From positions 1 to 64,000 of the forward strand of contig CALFUL010000017.1 of assembly GCA_937929935.1 (NCBI GenBank): 64,000 nucleotides of DNA, given 5' to 3'. The stretch's first letter is position 1; every line of letters starts with the position of its first letter. The translations under genes were made by a program, and so were the position numbers. Below are positions 51,900 through 62,888 of the stretch, piece by piece. The notes under the pieces are model-generated. The model ran no database searches, was not told where the DNA came from, and worked only from the letters and a program-made list of their open reading frames with translations. This DNA comes from an uncultured Flavobacteriaceae bacterium (GTDB lineage: Bacteria > Bacteroidota > Bacteroidia > Flavobacteriales > Flavobacteriaceae).

Positions 51900-54800
51900 A
51901 TGCCTTCTAGAGAAATAAAGCAACTATTTTATGCATGCCTGGTTTTGATGCTTTTTTTAGCCTCAACTTCACTGCTTGCCAGGAAAACTACGCAATTTAT
52001 ATTTTTAGAACTGCCCACGACTTTAGCTCAAAGCATTACTTTCAGTGATAAAGCTTCTGAAAAAAATAAACCAAAATCAACTAGACTTTTAAAAAATGAT
52101 AAAGTATCAAGGGTAGCCAATACAACTATGTTGCCTACCATTATTCAAGGGGCAGATGAAGAAGTAGATTGTACTATTGATGGTAGTACAGTGGCTCGTT
52201 TTAATTTGTGTGGTAATTATGATGATCGTGTCATCAGTATTTCAGGTGGTATTGGCGAATGGCAAGAATTAGTACCAACAGGCACATGTTCTTTTGACAC
52301 TTCTGATGATTGTCCTTCAAACGGTACAGAGTGTACTAGTTCATGGCAAACAGTTTCAAACTCAACTACATTTGACCTTATTGCAAATACTATAAATGCG
52401 TCAACAGGTGCAGAATTTAGAGTTCGTGTTAGTGGCGGTATTTGGCACTATTTTAAAGTATCAAAAAGTACTATTGCTCAAGACATAGATAAAGATGATT
52501 TTGTTTGCGGCGTACCCGGGCGAATTCAAGTTTTAGGACTTTCAAGTGCTTACGAGTATAGTATTGATGGCGGATCTTCTTGGCAAGGACCTTCTTTTGA
52601 AAATTTAGTACCCGGCACTTACAATGTATTAGCTAGATTAATTGGAATACCAGGCGCTTGTGAGTACCCTTATGAACCTATTGTTATTGAGCAAAGAGAT
52701 ATTGCAATCGAAGCGACTTTTATTGATGCAATATGTGCAGGAGGTACGGGCAGTGTTACCGTTTATGTTAATAACACAGTTGATGGCCCTTATAAATATA
52801 CCTTACTTGATAGTAGTGGTATAGCTCAGGAGTTTACTGCTTTTTTAATTGATGATGAATATACTTTTTCATCAGTTGGTTTTGGCACCTATATTGTTCA
52901 AGTAGAAACACAAGAATGTTCAGGAGACCCAGCTAACGGAATTGACCCACCAAGACAAGATGTAGACACTAGTGGTAACCCAATAGTAATTGGAAGTGGC
53001 CTGCTAGCTTTAGATGCTTCAACTGAAGTAAATAGTAGTTTCGGATGCGCTGACATAACCAGTGTTGCGATTACGTTAAATGTCACGGGTGGATCTCCAC
53101 CGTATACATATACTGTAAATGGTAATGGAGGAAACCCTTCATTTACAGGAAGCACAACGCATACAGTGACTGCGGCTGAAGGAGCAGGCAGTTATGATTT
53201 TATAATTACTGATAGTAATTTATGTACTATTTCTGCCTCTTCAAATATTGAAGAGCTTACTCCTCCTGTTCTTACTGCTAATGGCGTTGATGGCACCTGT
53301 ACAAATGGTGGCGCTCGAATTAATTTCAATATCACTAATTCGAACGGATATAACCTTTCATACCGAGTTAATGCTACAGACCCTTGGGATCCAAACCCGA
53401 GTATTTCAGTTCCTGCATCTCCTACAGGAATAACGTATAATGAAATTTCAGTAAGATACCAACAAGATGGCTTTGAGTGTACAATAGATTTACCTGATGT
53501 AACCGTGAGTAGTGAGGGAGTTATTAATAGCGCTGCTACAAAAATTTCTGATAGAACCTGTGATGGGTCTGGTGGTTATGTAGGAGGTCAAATTGATTTT
53601 GGAACAACAAGTGGGGGCTCTGGAAGTGGATTTGAGTACAGTATTGACGGAAGCAATTTTGTAACCACAACTTCATTTACGGGACTAGTACCAGGCACCT
53701 ATACACCTATAGTTAAAGATGATAGAGATTGCCCATTAGTGTTGACACAAATTACCATTGAAGATACAAACCCACCAACTGATATTGATTTTATTACCGC
53801 AAATAGTAATTGTGCAACAGGTACTTTAGACTTGTTATTAATAGGTACAAGTAATGCGGCTGTTACCAATTACGCAATAATTAGTCCGTCTACAATTGAT
53901 AATGGCACTAATGCGAACTTTACGAACTTAGACGCTTCTCAATCTTATATTTTTCAAATAACAGATGCCAATAATTGTACGTACACGGAGGCCTATACGC
54001 CAAGGCTGATCAGTACAATTAGAGCTAGAGTAAAGGCAGGCGGTAACACTCAAATTTGTGATGGGGCAGCTGATGGCTCAGGAGCATTTCTTGTTGATGG
54101 TTTTGAAAACACTTACGAATACCGAATAAATTCAGATCCTTTAGTAACAGGGCAATCTTCAGATGAAGTAGTAGTTTCTGGCTTAGCTCCAGGTACTCAT
54201 ACAATAACAGTAACTGATGAAACCACAGGTTGTAGTGCTACGGCAAGTATTACGGTTTCTGAACCCACTAATCCGTTAACTTTAAGCGGTAACGTAACTC
54301 CAATGACTTGTTCAAATGGCAATATTGGTAGGGTAGTGGCACAGCCAGCAGGGGGTTGGGGTACAAATACGTATACCCTAGTTTATCCGGGTGGTGGAAC
54401 AACTGTTGGACCTAAAAGCGGACCTACTTTTAGTAATCTTTCAATTCCTGGTGCCTATACTTTAAATGTTACAGATGTAGAAGGATGTACAGCTTCGTAT
54501 CCTTTTAATTTGTCGCCTTTAACTACCCCAAGCATTGCTTTAGACCCAAGTTCTGATTTTTGTTATAGTTCTGCATCTGGTGCAACTATGGTGGTTACTT
54601 CAACGGCTGGTACAGCTCCTATAGGAACTCATCGATACAGTATTGAAGGAGGAACCCAGCAAGTATCTGGAACTTTTCCAGATTTAAGTCCAGGTACTTA
54701 CACCATTGAAGTTGAAGATGGTACAGGATGTACGGCTGAAATTGATGTAACTATTAGACCTCAGTTACGGGTTAATACATCAATAGAAAATGAAATTCAA

Positions 54801-57800
54801 TGTTCCGGTACTGATGGGCGTATTGCCGTGCAAGCATCTGGAGGCTATTTGTCAAATGCAACGCCAAAGACCTATCAAGTAAGTAGTGATAATGGCATTA
54901 CTTTTTCCGCTCCAGTTGCTTTTGTTGCAAATACCTTTTTCTATGATACCAATGTTTCAGATAATTATATTTTTAGAATAGCAGATAATAGAGGATGTAG
55001 TGCAGATTCAACTCCTATTTATCTTGCGCCACCAGTAAATATTGACCCTGCTACGGCTATTACAAACCCTATTAGTTGTGGCAATACAAGTAATGGCGCG
55101 GTAACCATAGTGCCAGATGCATCAAGCGGTATTCCACCCTACGAGATTAGCTTTAATGGCGGCGCATTTGAATCGCAAACCGTATATTCAAATTTAACTG
55201 CTGGGTCATATCCGTATATCGTAAGAGATGCTCGTGGTTGTGAAACGGTAGTTGCAAATGCTGTTGTAGGAACAGATACCACCCCAACACCAGACACCGC
55301 CATTAGTCAAATTCAAGCTACCTGTAGTGCTGGTAATGTAGTTGCTGGTGGTATACAAATAGATAATGTGGTTGATGGTGTTGGAGACTTTTCATTTATA
55401 ATTGAAGACGCTCAAGGTAACCAATTGGTAAGTGTTGATGCTATTGATAGAGCTAGCTTACCCATCACAATAAATGATCCGAGTTTAGTGCCTGGTAATT
55501 TTACAGTGGTTACCATTGATGCTAATGGATGTATTGATATGGATGCCATTGCAATAACCAGCTCAGATGTGGTCATCACTCCCATTAACTTTACACCAGC
55601 AGTCACTTGTGACGATGCATCATTTACCTATTCTGTTCAAGTTACTCCAACCATATTTCCAACAGTACCTACATATCAAATTAGAATACAAGGGCAACTC
55701 AATTTTTATGCCTTAGACAATTCTTTTGGTCCTGATACACATACGTTTAGTAATGCAACTGATGGCATTGAATATGGTGTGGCCTATACGGTTGAAGTTC
55801 TAGATCCTAACGGATGTATTTATGAAAGAGAAATTCCGCCTATTGATGGTTTTTCAGATATAGAAATAACCGCAACCACAGGCAGTGCTTTTTGTGATGA
55901 TAATGGCAATGGTCAAACTGATTTTACAATTGATGACTTTACAGGCCCCGATTTAACCATTGAATTTATTGAAGTTGCAACAGATAATGTTCTTGATACA
56001 GATAATCCTACGGGTCTTTCAGGAGGTCTTGGCTCTTCATATTCAGGTGCTTTTAATGCTCCTCCTGGTGATTATAGAATTTTGGTTACTGATAGTGATG
56101 GGTGTACTGATGCTGTGAATATATCCGTTTCTTTAAATTCTCCCTCAGTCTATGTACTTTCTAATGTGCCTGCAAACTGTAATGCATTAGGTCAAATAAC
56201 TTTTGTTGGTACGGGCGGAACACCATTCCCATTACCTGCTAGTCCATATTTATACGCTGTAGTACCCGAGAATGCTCCAGTTGATGAAGATGGGACAGCA
56301 ACAGCATCTGTTGAAGATGATTTTACTGATGTAACAACGCGTGTTCTAGCAGGAAGTCCAGCCGGAACTCCCTATGATATTTGGGTTTTAGATAGTAGAG
56401 GGTGTACATTTAAGGTTACACAAGAAGTTGTTCAGTTACAACCTGATTTACCTGCACCCAATTTTATTGTTAATAATCAGTGTGCAACGGCATCACCTTC
56501 TTTTGATATTACTGTAAGCGTACCATCAACTGTAGACACACCTAGATTTACTTTAAATGGAGATGAACAATTAGGGGTTTTAAATGGCTCAGTTTATGAG
56601 TACATCTATACAGTAGGTACACCTGGTGATTATATGGTCAATGTTGTTGATGCAAATGGTTGTCAAGGTAGTGGAGTTGCTGAGGTTTATGAATTTATCT
56701 ATGCTTCTGGAGGGTTTACTACAGAATCTTCTTGCAACAATGCAGATGGAACTATTACAATTTTAGCCGATGGTGGTAGTGGTAATTTTGATTATGAATT
56801 AAACGGAACAGATCATACAGGAGCAACTGTAGGGCCTATTGCACAATCTGATGATCCAATATTTTTAAATATGACTCCCGGTAATTATTCGGTATTAGTG
56901 ACCGATCGTGATGTTAATGACGGACTCAATAATTGTGATTTCTCAGTCGATAATATAAACTTAGAACGGGCTATTCCGCCAATGCTTACGCCTAGTGTTC
57001 AAAACATTACATGTGCCGGAGATAATGATGGTAGCATTGACATAATTATTGATTCTGGCACTGATCTAGATGGCCCTTTTGATTATCGTCTTGTAGATTT
57101 TACAACAAGAGCATTAATCACAAATAATAATACAGGTTCATTTATTGATTTAGCATACAATGCGAATGGGTATGAAGTTGAGGTTGTATCTACTCGAAAT
57201 TGTAGTACACCATCAGGTCGTATTGATATTGTTGAACCTGTACCTTTTTCAATTACCGCTACAGTAGATCCTTTTACATGTCAATCAGGAGCAAATCGAT
57301 TTAGTACCACCACAATTAACGTAACCAATTCTAGCCCAGGCACATCAGGAAATTACCGATATAGTATAACAGGCTTTGAGAACTATACAACAGATGATTT
57401 CTTTGATATAGTTGACAACGGAAGTACTCAAAACATAACTATTTATGCTATAGATGCAAATGGCTGTCAAGCAACTGCAGATGTAATCATCAATCAGCCA
57501 ACGGGTGTTGTTGGTCAAATCATAGAGAATGATCTTTTAAATTGTAACGATGATGAACGTGTGCGTATTGAAGTATCAGGAACTTCTGATTTTACCATTT
57601 CGGTAGTTTCAGCAGACCCTGTGGCACCGGTAACAAATACATCTGGAAATAGTTATGTAGATGTTTATTTGCCATCTTCAGGTGAATATATATTTGAAGT
57701 ACGCGATAATTCAGCTGGGGGTTGTGTTTACCCTATGCCAGGGCATACCGTTATTGAACCTAATGCACCTACTGTTACTATTGCAGAATTAGAATCAGTT

Positions 57801-60530
57801 AGCTGTGATGGTTTAAATGATGGGTCGCTTTCTATTGAAGTTAATAACTATACAGGCTTATACCGATATGAGGTATATAGTGGTGATGACCCAGATCAGA
57901 CTACTATTCTTGCCTCAAGAGTTAATGTTGATACGGCAAACAACCCAGAGACTATTCCTGATTTAGCAGGAGGTAATTACTTTGTTCGGGTTATTTCAGA
58001 AGGTACTCCGTTTTGTTTTGCAGACAGTGAAATTGCCACTGTTCTTGCACCAAACGGACCGGTGGAAGTAAATGCCTTTCCTATTGGTAATGTAAGTTGT
58101 ACAAACATTACAGGTGTTATTGAAGCCGTAGGTTCTGGTGGTTGGGATACAAATACGTATCAATATCGTCTTTTACAAAGTGATGATGGGGGTACTACCT
58201 ATGCTAATGAAATAGCTTCTTTTTCAAATACAAATCAGTTTACCAATTTATCTGCAGGATTTTATCGCGTTGAAATTCGTGATATAGAAATGTGTCCAGG
58301 ATTTATGGATGTCAGACTAGAAGCTGTACCCGCAATTAATGCCGGTATACGCGAACCAATGGCCCTGCAATGCCCTAATGGTAACAATGCGATTCTAGAA
58401 GCTTTTGACCCCACAACTGGCGATGAAAATACGGCAACCGCTGGTGCAACCGGAGGTGTGGCCGCAGCAGGGTATAACTATCGCTTATTATACTTGAATA
58501 GTGATACGAATACGGATGTTGCTACCACCAGTGGATGGCAAAATTCTCCAACTTTTATTGGTACCAGTGGCGGATATATAAGTGAAGGTTGGTATGCCAT
58601 AGAAGTGACTTCAAGTTTTGAATGTTCATTTGTAACTGAACCACGTTATGTTACACCACCACCCCCAATTGAACCAAAATTAATACAATCTCGTGGTTCA
58701 GGTTGCGGCGGTTTAGGCCAGTTACACTTATTTATTGATAATCATGACCCTACGTCAAATTTCGAATATGAATATCGTAGTATTCCAACGGCAGATCCTA
58801 TCAATGACCCATGGACAGATATGGGTACTGGTATTTCTGAGGTTTATTTTGATCTTCCAGGAAGTTCGACAGGAATCTTTTACCAATATGAGGTTCGTAA
58901 AAAGACGGCCACCAATGTTTGTGATCCGGTTGAGGTGGGTCGAACTTTAACTGATGCTGATGGTGTTTCTTTAGATACTAATGTTCCTGATGATATTTCG
59001 TGTGCGAATCAAACCGATGGTAGAATAGAATCATTTGTTAGAGACGGTGTTGGTAATAATCAAGTTATATTGTATGTAGGTGATCCAGGAACTGACCCCT
59101 TTAATCCGGATCCTTCAGCAACTGTATTCATGGGTCCCCAAGAAAATGGTACATTTGAAGGTCTACCCGAAGGAACGGATTATTATATCACTGTAACTAG
59201 TGGCGGGTGTAGTGCTGTCGACGGACCTTTTGAAATTATTAGGCCTGATCCTATTTTATATACACCTAGTGTCACGCCAGTTTCTTGCGTTGATGGATCA
59301 AATGGTTCAGCTACCATAGAAGTAACAAGTGGCGGAGAAGGACTCATACAATTTGCCATTGGGCCTAATTTCAGTGAATTTGTGAGTGATGCTACCACAC
59401 CCGGTATGTACACCTTTGAAGAATTGAGCGCAGGACCTCATGAGATTTTAATTTTAGATGAAAGCGGATGCCCTGAACGTGAAACGGTTATAGTACCGCA
59501 ACCAGATCCAATTACTGCTTCAATTATTAATAGCTCACCAGAAACTTGTTTAGGTTTTGAAGACGGCTCAGTTCAACTTTCAATTATTGGAGGAACCCCA
59601 TTCATTGATCCAATAAGTAATGTTGCCTATTATGAAACAAGACTAATAGGTCCTGACTCTGATTTTAGTGAACCTTTTACAAGAAATGATGCCCTATTAT
59701 TTGACAATTTAATTGGCGGCGAAATGTATTTTATAGAAATAAGAGATCAATTTGATTGTCCTGCAGATATTCCTTTACCTGTTGATATAGGGGTTTTTCT
59801 TGAAGCAAGCCCAATAATTGATATTGGTTGTGATGGCATGTTCCCGAATAACAATGTAACCATTGAATTAGAAGATCCAAATTTAAGTAATGATGTATTG
59901 TATGCATTAGACCCCGCTGACCCAAGCGATGCAAATACGGCAATGGCAGATACAACCTATTCTTGGGGTAATCTGTCTGCAGGTTCTCATATCGTTTATA
60001 TATATCACATCAACGGCTGTAGCTCTACAGTAGATTTTTCACTTGAGAATTATGATCCATTAATGCTCACGGTAGTTAAATCAGGACCGAATGAAGTAAC
60101 CGCTACAGCTGACGGTGGTTTTGGTAATTATGAATTTTTCTTTCAAGGTGAGTCTACCGGAACAACAAATGTATTTATCACTAATGAAAGCACTTTAGTT
60201 AACGTTGAGGTAAGAGATGAAGGCGGTTGTGTTGCCGTGGCAAGTGTGCCCTTTGAATTTACAGGTATGCTTGAGTTTCCTAATTTTTTCACGCCTGACG
60301 GAGATGTATTAAATGATTTATGGGGACCGACAAATGCCGAAATGTTTCCTAATTTAGAAGTTAGAATCTATGACCGCTACGGTAGAGAAGTTGCCGTTTT
60401 AAGACAAGTTGAACAATGGAATGGCACCTATGAAGGAGATGAATTGCCTTCTGGCGATTATTGGTATGAAGTAAATGCGAATGATGAAAACAAAACCCGT
60501 TATATAGGTCATTTTACCTTGTATAGATAA
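51900..60530 (+). CDS. giant secreted SprB-repeat protein with type B (CHU_C) T9SS domain
   Basis: At 2876 residues this is the largest gene here. A signal peptide is followed by a linker and a module of about 110 residues with FNLCGNYD, GTC, DCP, EC and FRVRVSGG, shared with the 5.1 kb protein. By eye, roughly thirty SprB-type repeats of about 85-90 residues follow (GGSPPYTYTVNGN, FTGLVPGTYTPIVKDDRDC and many like them). The last 90 residues are the gliding-associated CHU_C (type B) sorting domain: FPNFFTPDGDVLNDLWGP, VRIYDRYGREV, WNGTYEGDELPSGDYWYEV. SprB is the mobile surface adhesin of gliding; this protein is likely a similar surface adhesin, though gldB/sprC-F partners are not nearby. 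Confidence 0.9.
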   Translation: MPSREIKQLFYACLVLMLFLASTSLLARKTTQFIFLELPTTLAQSITFSDKASEKNKPKSTRLLKNDKVSRVANTTMLPTIIQGADEEVDCTIDGSTVARFNLCGNYDDRVISISGGIGEWQELVPTGTCSFDTSDDCPSNGTECTSSWQTVSNSTTFDLIANTINASTGAEFRVRVSGGIWHYFKVSKSTIAQDIDKDDFVCGVPGRIQVLGLSSAYEYSIDGGSSWQGPSFENLVPGTYNVLARLIGIPGACEYPYEPIVIEQRDIAIEATFIDAICAGGTGSVTVYVNNTVDGPYKYTLLDSSGIAQEFTAFLIDDEYTFSSVGFGTYIVQVETQECSGDPANGIDPPRQDVDTSGNPIVIGSGLLALDASTEVNSSFGCADITSVAITLNVTGGSPPYTYTVNGNGGNPSFTGSTTHTVTAAEGAGSYDFIITDSNLCTISASSNIEELTPPVLTANGVDGTCTNGGARINFNITNSNGYNLSYRVNATDPWDPNPSISVPASPTGITYNEISVRYQQDGFECTIDLPDVTVSSEGVINSAATKISDRTCDGSGGYVGGQIDFGTTSGGSGSGFEYSIDGSNFVTTTSFTGLVPGTYTPIVKDDRDCPLVLTQITIEDTNPPTDIDFITANSNCATGTLDLLLIGTSNAAVTNYAIISPSTIDNGTNANFTNLDASQSYIFQITDANNCTYTEAYTPRLISTIRARVKAGGNTQICDGAADGSGAFLVDGFENTYEYRINSDPLVTGQSSDEVVVSGLAPGTHTITVTDETTGCSATASITVSEPTNPLTLSGNVTPMTCSNGNIGRVVAQPAGGWGTNTYTLVYPGGGTTVGPKSGPTFSNLSIPGAYTLNVTDVEGCTASYPFNLSPLTTPSIALDPSSDFCYSSASGATMVVTSTAGTAPIGTHRYSIEGGTQQVSGTFPDLSPGTYTIEVEDGTGCTAEIDVTIRPQLRVNTSIENEIQCSGTDGRIAVQASGGYLSNATPKTYQVSSDNGITFSAPVAFVANTFFYDTNVSDNYIFRIADNRGCSADSTPIYLAPPVNIDPATAITNPISCGNTSNGAVTIVPDASSGIPPYEISFNGGAFESQTVYSNLTAGSYPYIVRDARGCETVVANAVVGTDTTPTPDTAISQIQATCSAGNVVAGGIQIDNVVDGVGDFSFIIEDAQGNQLVSVDAIDRASLPITINDPSLVPGNFTVVTIDANGCIDMDAIAITSSDVVITPINFTPAVTCDDASFTYSVQVTPTIFPTVPTYQIRIQGQLNFYALDNSFGPDTHTFSNATDGIEYGVAYTVEVLDPNGCIYEREIPPIDGFSDIEITATTGSAFCDDNGNGQTDFTIDDFTGPDLTIEFIEVATDNVLDTDNPTGLSGGLGSSYSGAFNAPPGDYRILVTDSDGCTDAVNISVSLNSPSVYVLSNVPANCNALGQITFVGTGGTPFPLPASPYLYAVVPENAPVDEDGTATASVEDDFTDVTTRVLAGSPAGTPYDIWVLDSRGCTFKVTQEVVQLQPDLPAPNFIVNNQCATASPSFDITVSVPSTVDTPRFTLNGDEQLGVLNGSVYEYIYTVGTPGDYMVNVVDANGCQGSGVAEVYEFIYASGGFTTESSCNNADGTITILADGGSGNFDYELNGTDHTGATVGPIAQSDDPIFLNMTPGNYSVLVTDRDVNDGLNNCDFSVDNINLERAIPPMLTPSVQNITCAGDNDGSIDIIIDSGTDLDGPFDYRLVDFTTRALITNNNTGSFIDLAYNANGYEVEVVSTRNCSTPSGRIDIVEPVPFSITATVDPFTCQSGANRFSTTTINVTNSSPGTSGNYRYSITGFENYTTDDFFDIVDNGSTQNITIYAIDANGCQATADVIINQPTGVVGQIIENDLLNCNDDERVRIEVSGTSDFTISVVSADPVAPVTNTSGNSYVDVYLPSSGEYIFEVRDNSAGGCVYPMPGHTVIEPNAPTVTIAELESVSCDGLNDGSLSIEVNNYTGLYRYEVYSGDDPDQTTILASRVNVDTANNPETIPDLAGGNYFVRVISEGTPFCFADSEIATVLAPNGPVEVNAFPIGNVSCTNITGVIEAVGSGGWDTNTYQYRLLQSDDGGTTYANEIASFSNTNQFTNLSAGFYRVEIRDIEMCPGFMDVRLEAVPAINAGIREPMALQCPNGNNAILEAFDPTTGDENTATAGATGGVAAAGYNYRLLYLNSDTNTDVATTSGWQNSPTFIGTSGGYISEGWYAIEVTSSFECSFVTEPRYVTPPPPIEPKLIQSRGSGCGGLGQLHLFIDNHDPTSNFEYEYRSIPTADPINDPWTDMGTGISEVYFDLPGSSTGIFYQYEVRKKTATNVCDPVEVGRTLTDADGVSLDTNVPDDISCANQTDGRIESFVRDGVGNNQVILYVGDPGTDPFNPDPSATVFMGPQENGTFEGLPEGTDYYITVTSGGCSAVDGPFEIIRPDPILYTPSVTPVSCVDGSNGSATIEVTSGGEGLIQFAIGPNFSEFVSDATTPGMYTFEELSAGPHEILILDESGCPERETVIVPQPDPITASIINSSPETCLGFEDGSVQLSIIGGTPFIDPISNVAYYETRLIGPDSDFSEPFTRNDALLFDNLIGGEMYFIEIRDQFDCPADIPLPVDIGVFLEASPIIDIGCDGMFPNNNVTIELEDPNLSNDVLYALDPADPSDANTAMADTTYSWGNLSAGSHIVYIYHINGCSSTVDFSLENYDPLMLTVVKSGPNEVTATADGGFGNYEFFFQGESTGTTNVFITNESTLVNVEVRDEGGCVAVASVPFEFTGMLEFPNFFTPDGDVLNDLWGPTNAEMFPNLEVRIYDRYGREVAVLRQVEQWNGTYEGDELPSGDYWYEVNANDENKTRYIGHFTLYR

Positions 60531-60545
60531 ATAGTTACGTATTAT

Positions 60546-60572
60546 AAAGGTATCTTTAGAGATGCCTTTTTT
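60546..60572 (+). terminator. intrinsic terminator after the giant SprB-repeat gene
   Basis: AAAGGTATCT, loop TTAG, AGATGCCTTT followed by TTT; one T-G pair. It starts 16 bp after the stop codon. Confidence 0.75.
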
Positions 60573-60576
60573 GTAT

Positions 60577-60595
60577 CTTGAAATTCAATTTCAAG
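60577..60595. repeat. 19-bp palindrome before the esterase gene
   Basis: CTTGAAATT-C-AATTTCAAG is a perfect palindrome around one base, ending seven bases before the ATG at 60603. It could be an operator or a leader hairpin. Confidence 0.55.
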
Positions 60596-60602
60596 ACTAA
60601 TC

Positions 60603-61322
60603 ATGAAAAATTATATATTCTTTATCTCCTTTGTTTTTTTATTTCAAGGATGTGCCTCACAAACTACAACTAATTTAGTAGATGATGAATTAGAAACTGT
60701 TGTTACTGAAAATTTAGCTTATTATTTATACTATCCTGAGAATTATAAAGTACAGAAAGATAAAGATTTCCCGCTTTTACTATTTCTTCATGGAGGCGGC
60801 GAATCTGGAGATACTATAACAGCCATTAAAAAAAATGGTCCACCAAAAATGATTGCTGAAGGCAAGCAGTTTCCTTTTTTAATACTTGCACCTCAAAATT
60901 CGTATAAAAATAAATGGTGGAACACCAGAGCATTAAATCAGTTGCTTGACACAATTGTTGCAAATAACAGAATTGATGCGCAAAGAATATATTTGACAGG
61001 CTTAAGTAGGGGAGGCGGTGCTGCCTGGGAAATGGCGGTTCAATACCCTGATAAGTTTGCTGCATTAGCTGTTGTTTGCGGTATGACCCCCGTACCTTAT
61101 GCTTCATGGATTGATAAGAAAATGCCTATTTGGGTTTTTCATGGTACTGAAGATAAGTCAATACCTTTTGAAGAATCTGAAACCATGGTAAAGCGTTTGA
61201 AAAGTATGGGTTATGACGTTCAGTTTACCAGGTATGATAATGTTGGTCATGACTCTTGGACTCAGGCGTATCAAACCGAAGAATTATATCAATGGTTTGT
61301 GAAACAAAAAAGAAGTGATTAA
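60603..61322 (+). CDS. alpha/beta-hydrolase lipoprotein (esterase/phospholipase-like)
   Basis: The leader MKNYIFFISFVFLFQGC ends at lipid cysteine C17. The hydrolase core has LLLFLHGGGESGD (oxyanion region), the nucleophile elbow LTGLSRGGGAAW with S135, the acid in FHGTEDKSIPFEE (D184) and the histidine in NVGHDSWTQ (H216). This matches the prolyl-oligopeptidase/phospholipase-carboxylesterase branch, close to feruloyl- or acetyl-esterase lipoproteins that act on plant or algal polysaccharides. Its substrate cannot be fixed. A palindrome lies just upstream, and its stop is 10 bp from the convergent VCBS gene. Confidence 0.9.
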   Translation: MKNYIFFISFVFLFQGCASQTTTNLVDDELETVVTENLAYYLYYPENYKVQKDKDFPLLLFLHGGGESGDTITAIKKNGPPKMIAEGKQFPFLILAPQNSYKNKWWNTRALNQLLDTIVANNRIDAQRIYLTGLSRGGGAAWEMAVQYPDKFAALAVVCGMTPVPYASWIDKKMPIWVFHGTEDKSIPFEESETMVKRLKSMGYDVQFTRYDNVGHDSWTQAYQTEELYQWFVKQKRSD

Positions 61323-61332
61323 TTCTTAATCT

Positions 61333-62841
61333 TTACTGCACTGTCTGGTTTTCTAACCACCAAAGCTTAGTGACTTTCATTTTTTTAAAATCCGCTCGTC
61401 TATCTTGGCTGGGTAATTTAAAAGAACCGATAACTATATCTAAATCGCCATCATTATCAACATCACCTTTGTCCATCGCCAACCAATTTCCTAAGACAGG
61501 AAAATCAAAAGTGTATTCTTGAAATTCATAATTTTCAGAATTTTTATTTTCAAGAAAATGAAAACCTTCATTATTATTATTCCCTACTTCTGCAAAAAAA
61601 GCAGAAACAACAAAATCTAAATCTCCATCATTATCAAAATCAGAAGAAATTATCTTGGTAGCGCCACTTATGGGGTAGAACCATTTTTGTTCAAATTGAT
61701 TTTGCGAATCATTTAAAAATAGACGTACGCCATGATAGGGTTTTGCAAAAATTGAATAATCAGCATTGTCGCCATTCACTAAAATGATGTCTTTATGTCC
61801 ATCAGCATTATAATCAATTAGTTCAAACCAGCTTGAGCCATACTGGGGCTGAAGACTAATCACTTGTTTGGTTTCAAATTTCAAATCTTCAGTTTGGTAC
61901 ATAACAAAAACACCTTCATTACCTTGTGACATTAAAACAATGATATCTTTTTTACCATCATTGTTTAAATCTTCAATTTCAACCTTTACAGCACCAGGTA
62001 ATTTAAGTAAACTTGTTTTTTCATAGCCAGAAGGGGTTTCTTTGAATAACGCTAATTCTCCTGTTAAATGCCCGAATTCGCAGACAATTATTTCTTTGAC
62101 ACCATCATTATTGAGGTGAGTTAATTCAGTGTATACAGGTCTATGTAAGCCCGTGCTAACCATTGAAATTGCATTCTCTTTTTTTGACAATACTGTGCCT
62201 TCTGATATTTCACTAGGGTTCATGAGACCAATTTCAGTAGCTATTACTTGATCTGCTGTTTTCAGGTATGAAACAATTGGCGAACTGTAAGAATCAACTA
62301 ATTTATTTTGACTCAATGACCATTGATGTAGGTTGCCATTTCCGTTGCCAATAAAAAACGAGTTACTGATACTATCGAAACTGACACTTGTGATTAAAGG
62401 GTTACTAACCTTTTCTAATTGAATTGGGTGCGGTTTAAAAATGGTTAGCGGTAAGGTGTTTTCTTTAGTACCTAAAGGAATTGAATCAGGAGCAAGCGTA
62501 ATAATATAATCATGCAGTTGCCACCAGGTTAAACTATCAATAATAGGGCGAGTAGGGTAGATCTTGCTTTTAAGAATCAGAAATTTTTCGTCAAACGATT
62601 TTCCTTTTGTTGGATCAAAATTATTATAGCGAAACCCCATTCTGCCTGCCATCTCTGGCAATATATTAGTTGCCCAAACTGATTTAGGAATATCAGTAAT
62701 GTCTGGTGATACGTGACAACTACCACAATGAACTTGGTAGTTTTCTTTAGCGGTTCTAACTTGTTTTTTTTCATCCGAACATGAAATCAAAGCAGCTACA
62801 CAAAGTACTAACCAACAGCTATTTCTAATTTGATTTTTCAT
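61333..62841 (-). CDS. FG-GAP/VCBS-repeat lipoprotein with N-terminal haem c motif
   Basis: The ATG at 62841 gives the leader MKNQIRNSCWLVLCVAALIS with lipid cysteine C21; two ATGs further upstream only add residues. Just after the anchor is QVHCGSCHVSPDI, a CxxCH covalent haem site (C39, C42, H43), in a short cytochrome-like domain of about 100 residues including LPEMAGRMGF, whose methionine may be the second iron ligand. The rest is a beta-propeller of FG-GAP/VCBS repeats with calcium loops such as DLNNDGKKD, DYNADGHKD, DFDNDGDLD and DVDNDGDLD. It follows another VCBS gene by 47 bp and may accept electrons at the outer membrane. Role unknown. Confidence 0.87.
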   Translation of the reverse strand: MKNQIRNSCWLVLCVAALISCSDEKKQVRTAKENYQVHCGSCHVSPDITDIPKSVWATNILPEMAGRMGFRYNNFDPTKGKSFDEKFLILKSKIYPTRPIIDSLTWWQLHDYIITLAPDSIPLGTKENTLPLTIFKPHPIQLEKVSNPLITSVSFDSISNSFFIGNGNGNLHQWSLSQNKLVDSYSSPIVSYLKTADQVIATEIGLMNPSEISEGTVLSKKENAISMVSTGLHRPVYTELTHLNNDGVKEIIVCEFGHLTGELALFKETPSGYEKTSLLKLPGAVKVEIEDLNNDGKKDIIVLMSQGNEGVFVMYQTEDLKFETKQVISLQPQYGSSWFELIDYNADGHKDIILVNGDNADYSIFAKPYHGVRLFLNDSQNQFEQKWFYPISGATKIISSDFDNDGDLDFVVSAFFAEVGNNNNEGFHFLENKNSENYEFQEYTFDFPVLGNWLAMDKGDVDNDGDLDIVIGSFKLPSQDRRADFKKMKVTKLWWLENQTVQ

Positions 62842-62888
62842 TTTTAATTGCATATGGTATTCAATTAACACTTCTAATTATTGTATTC

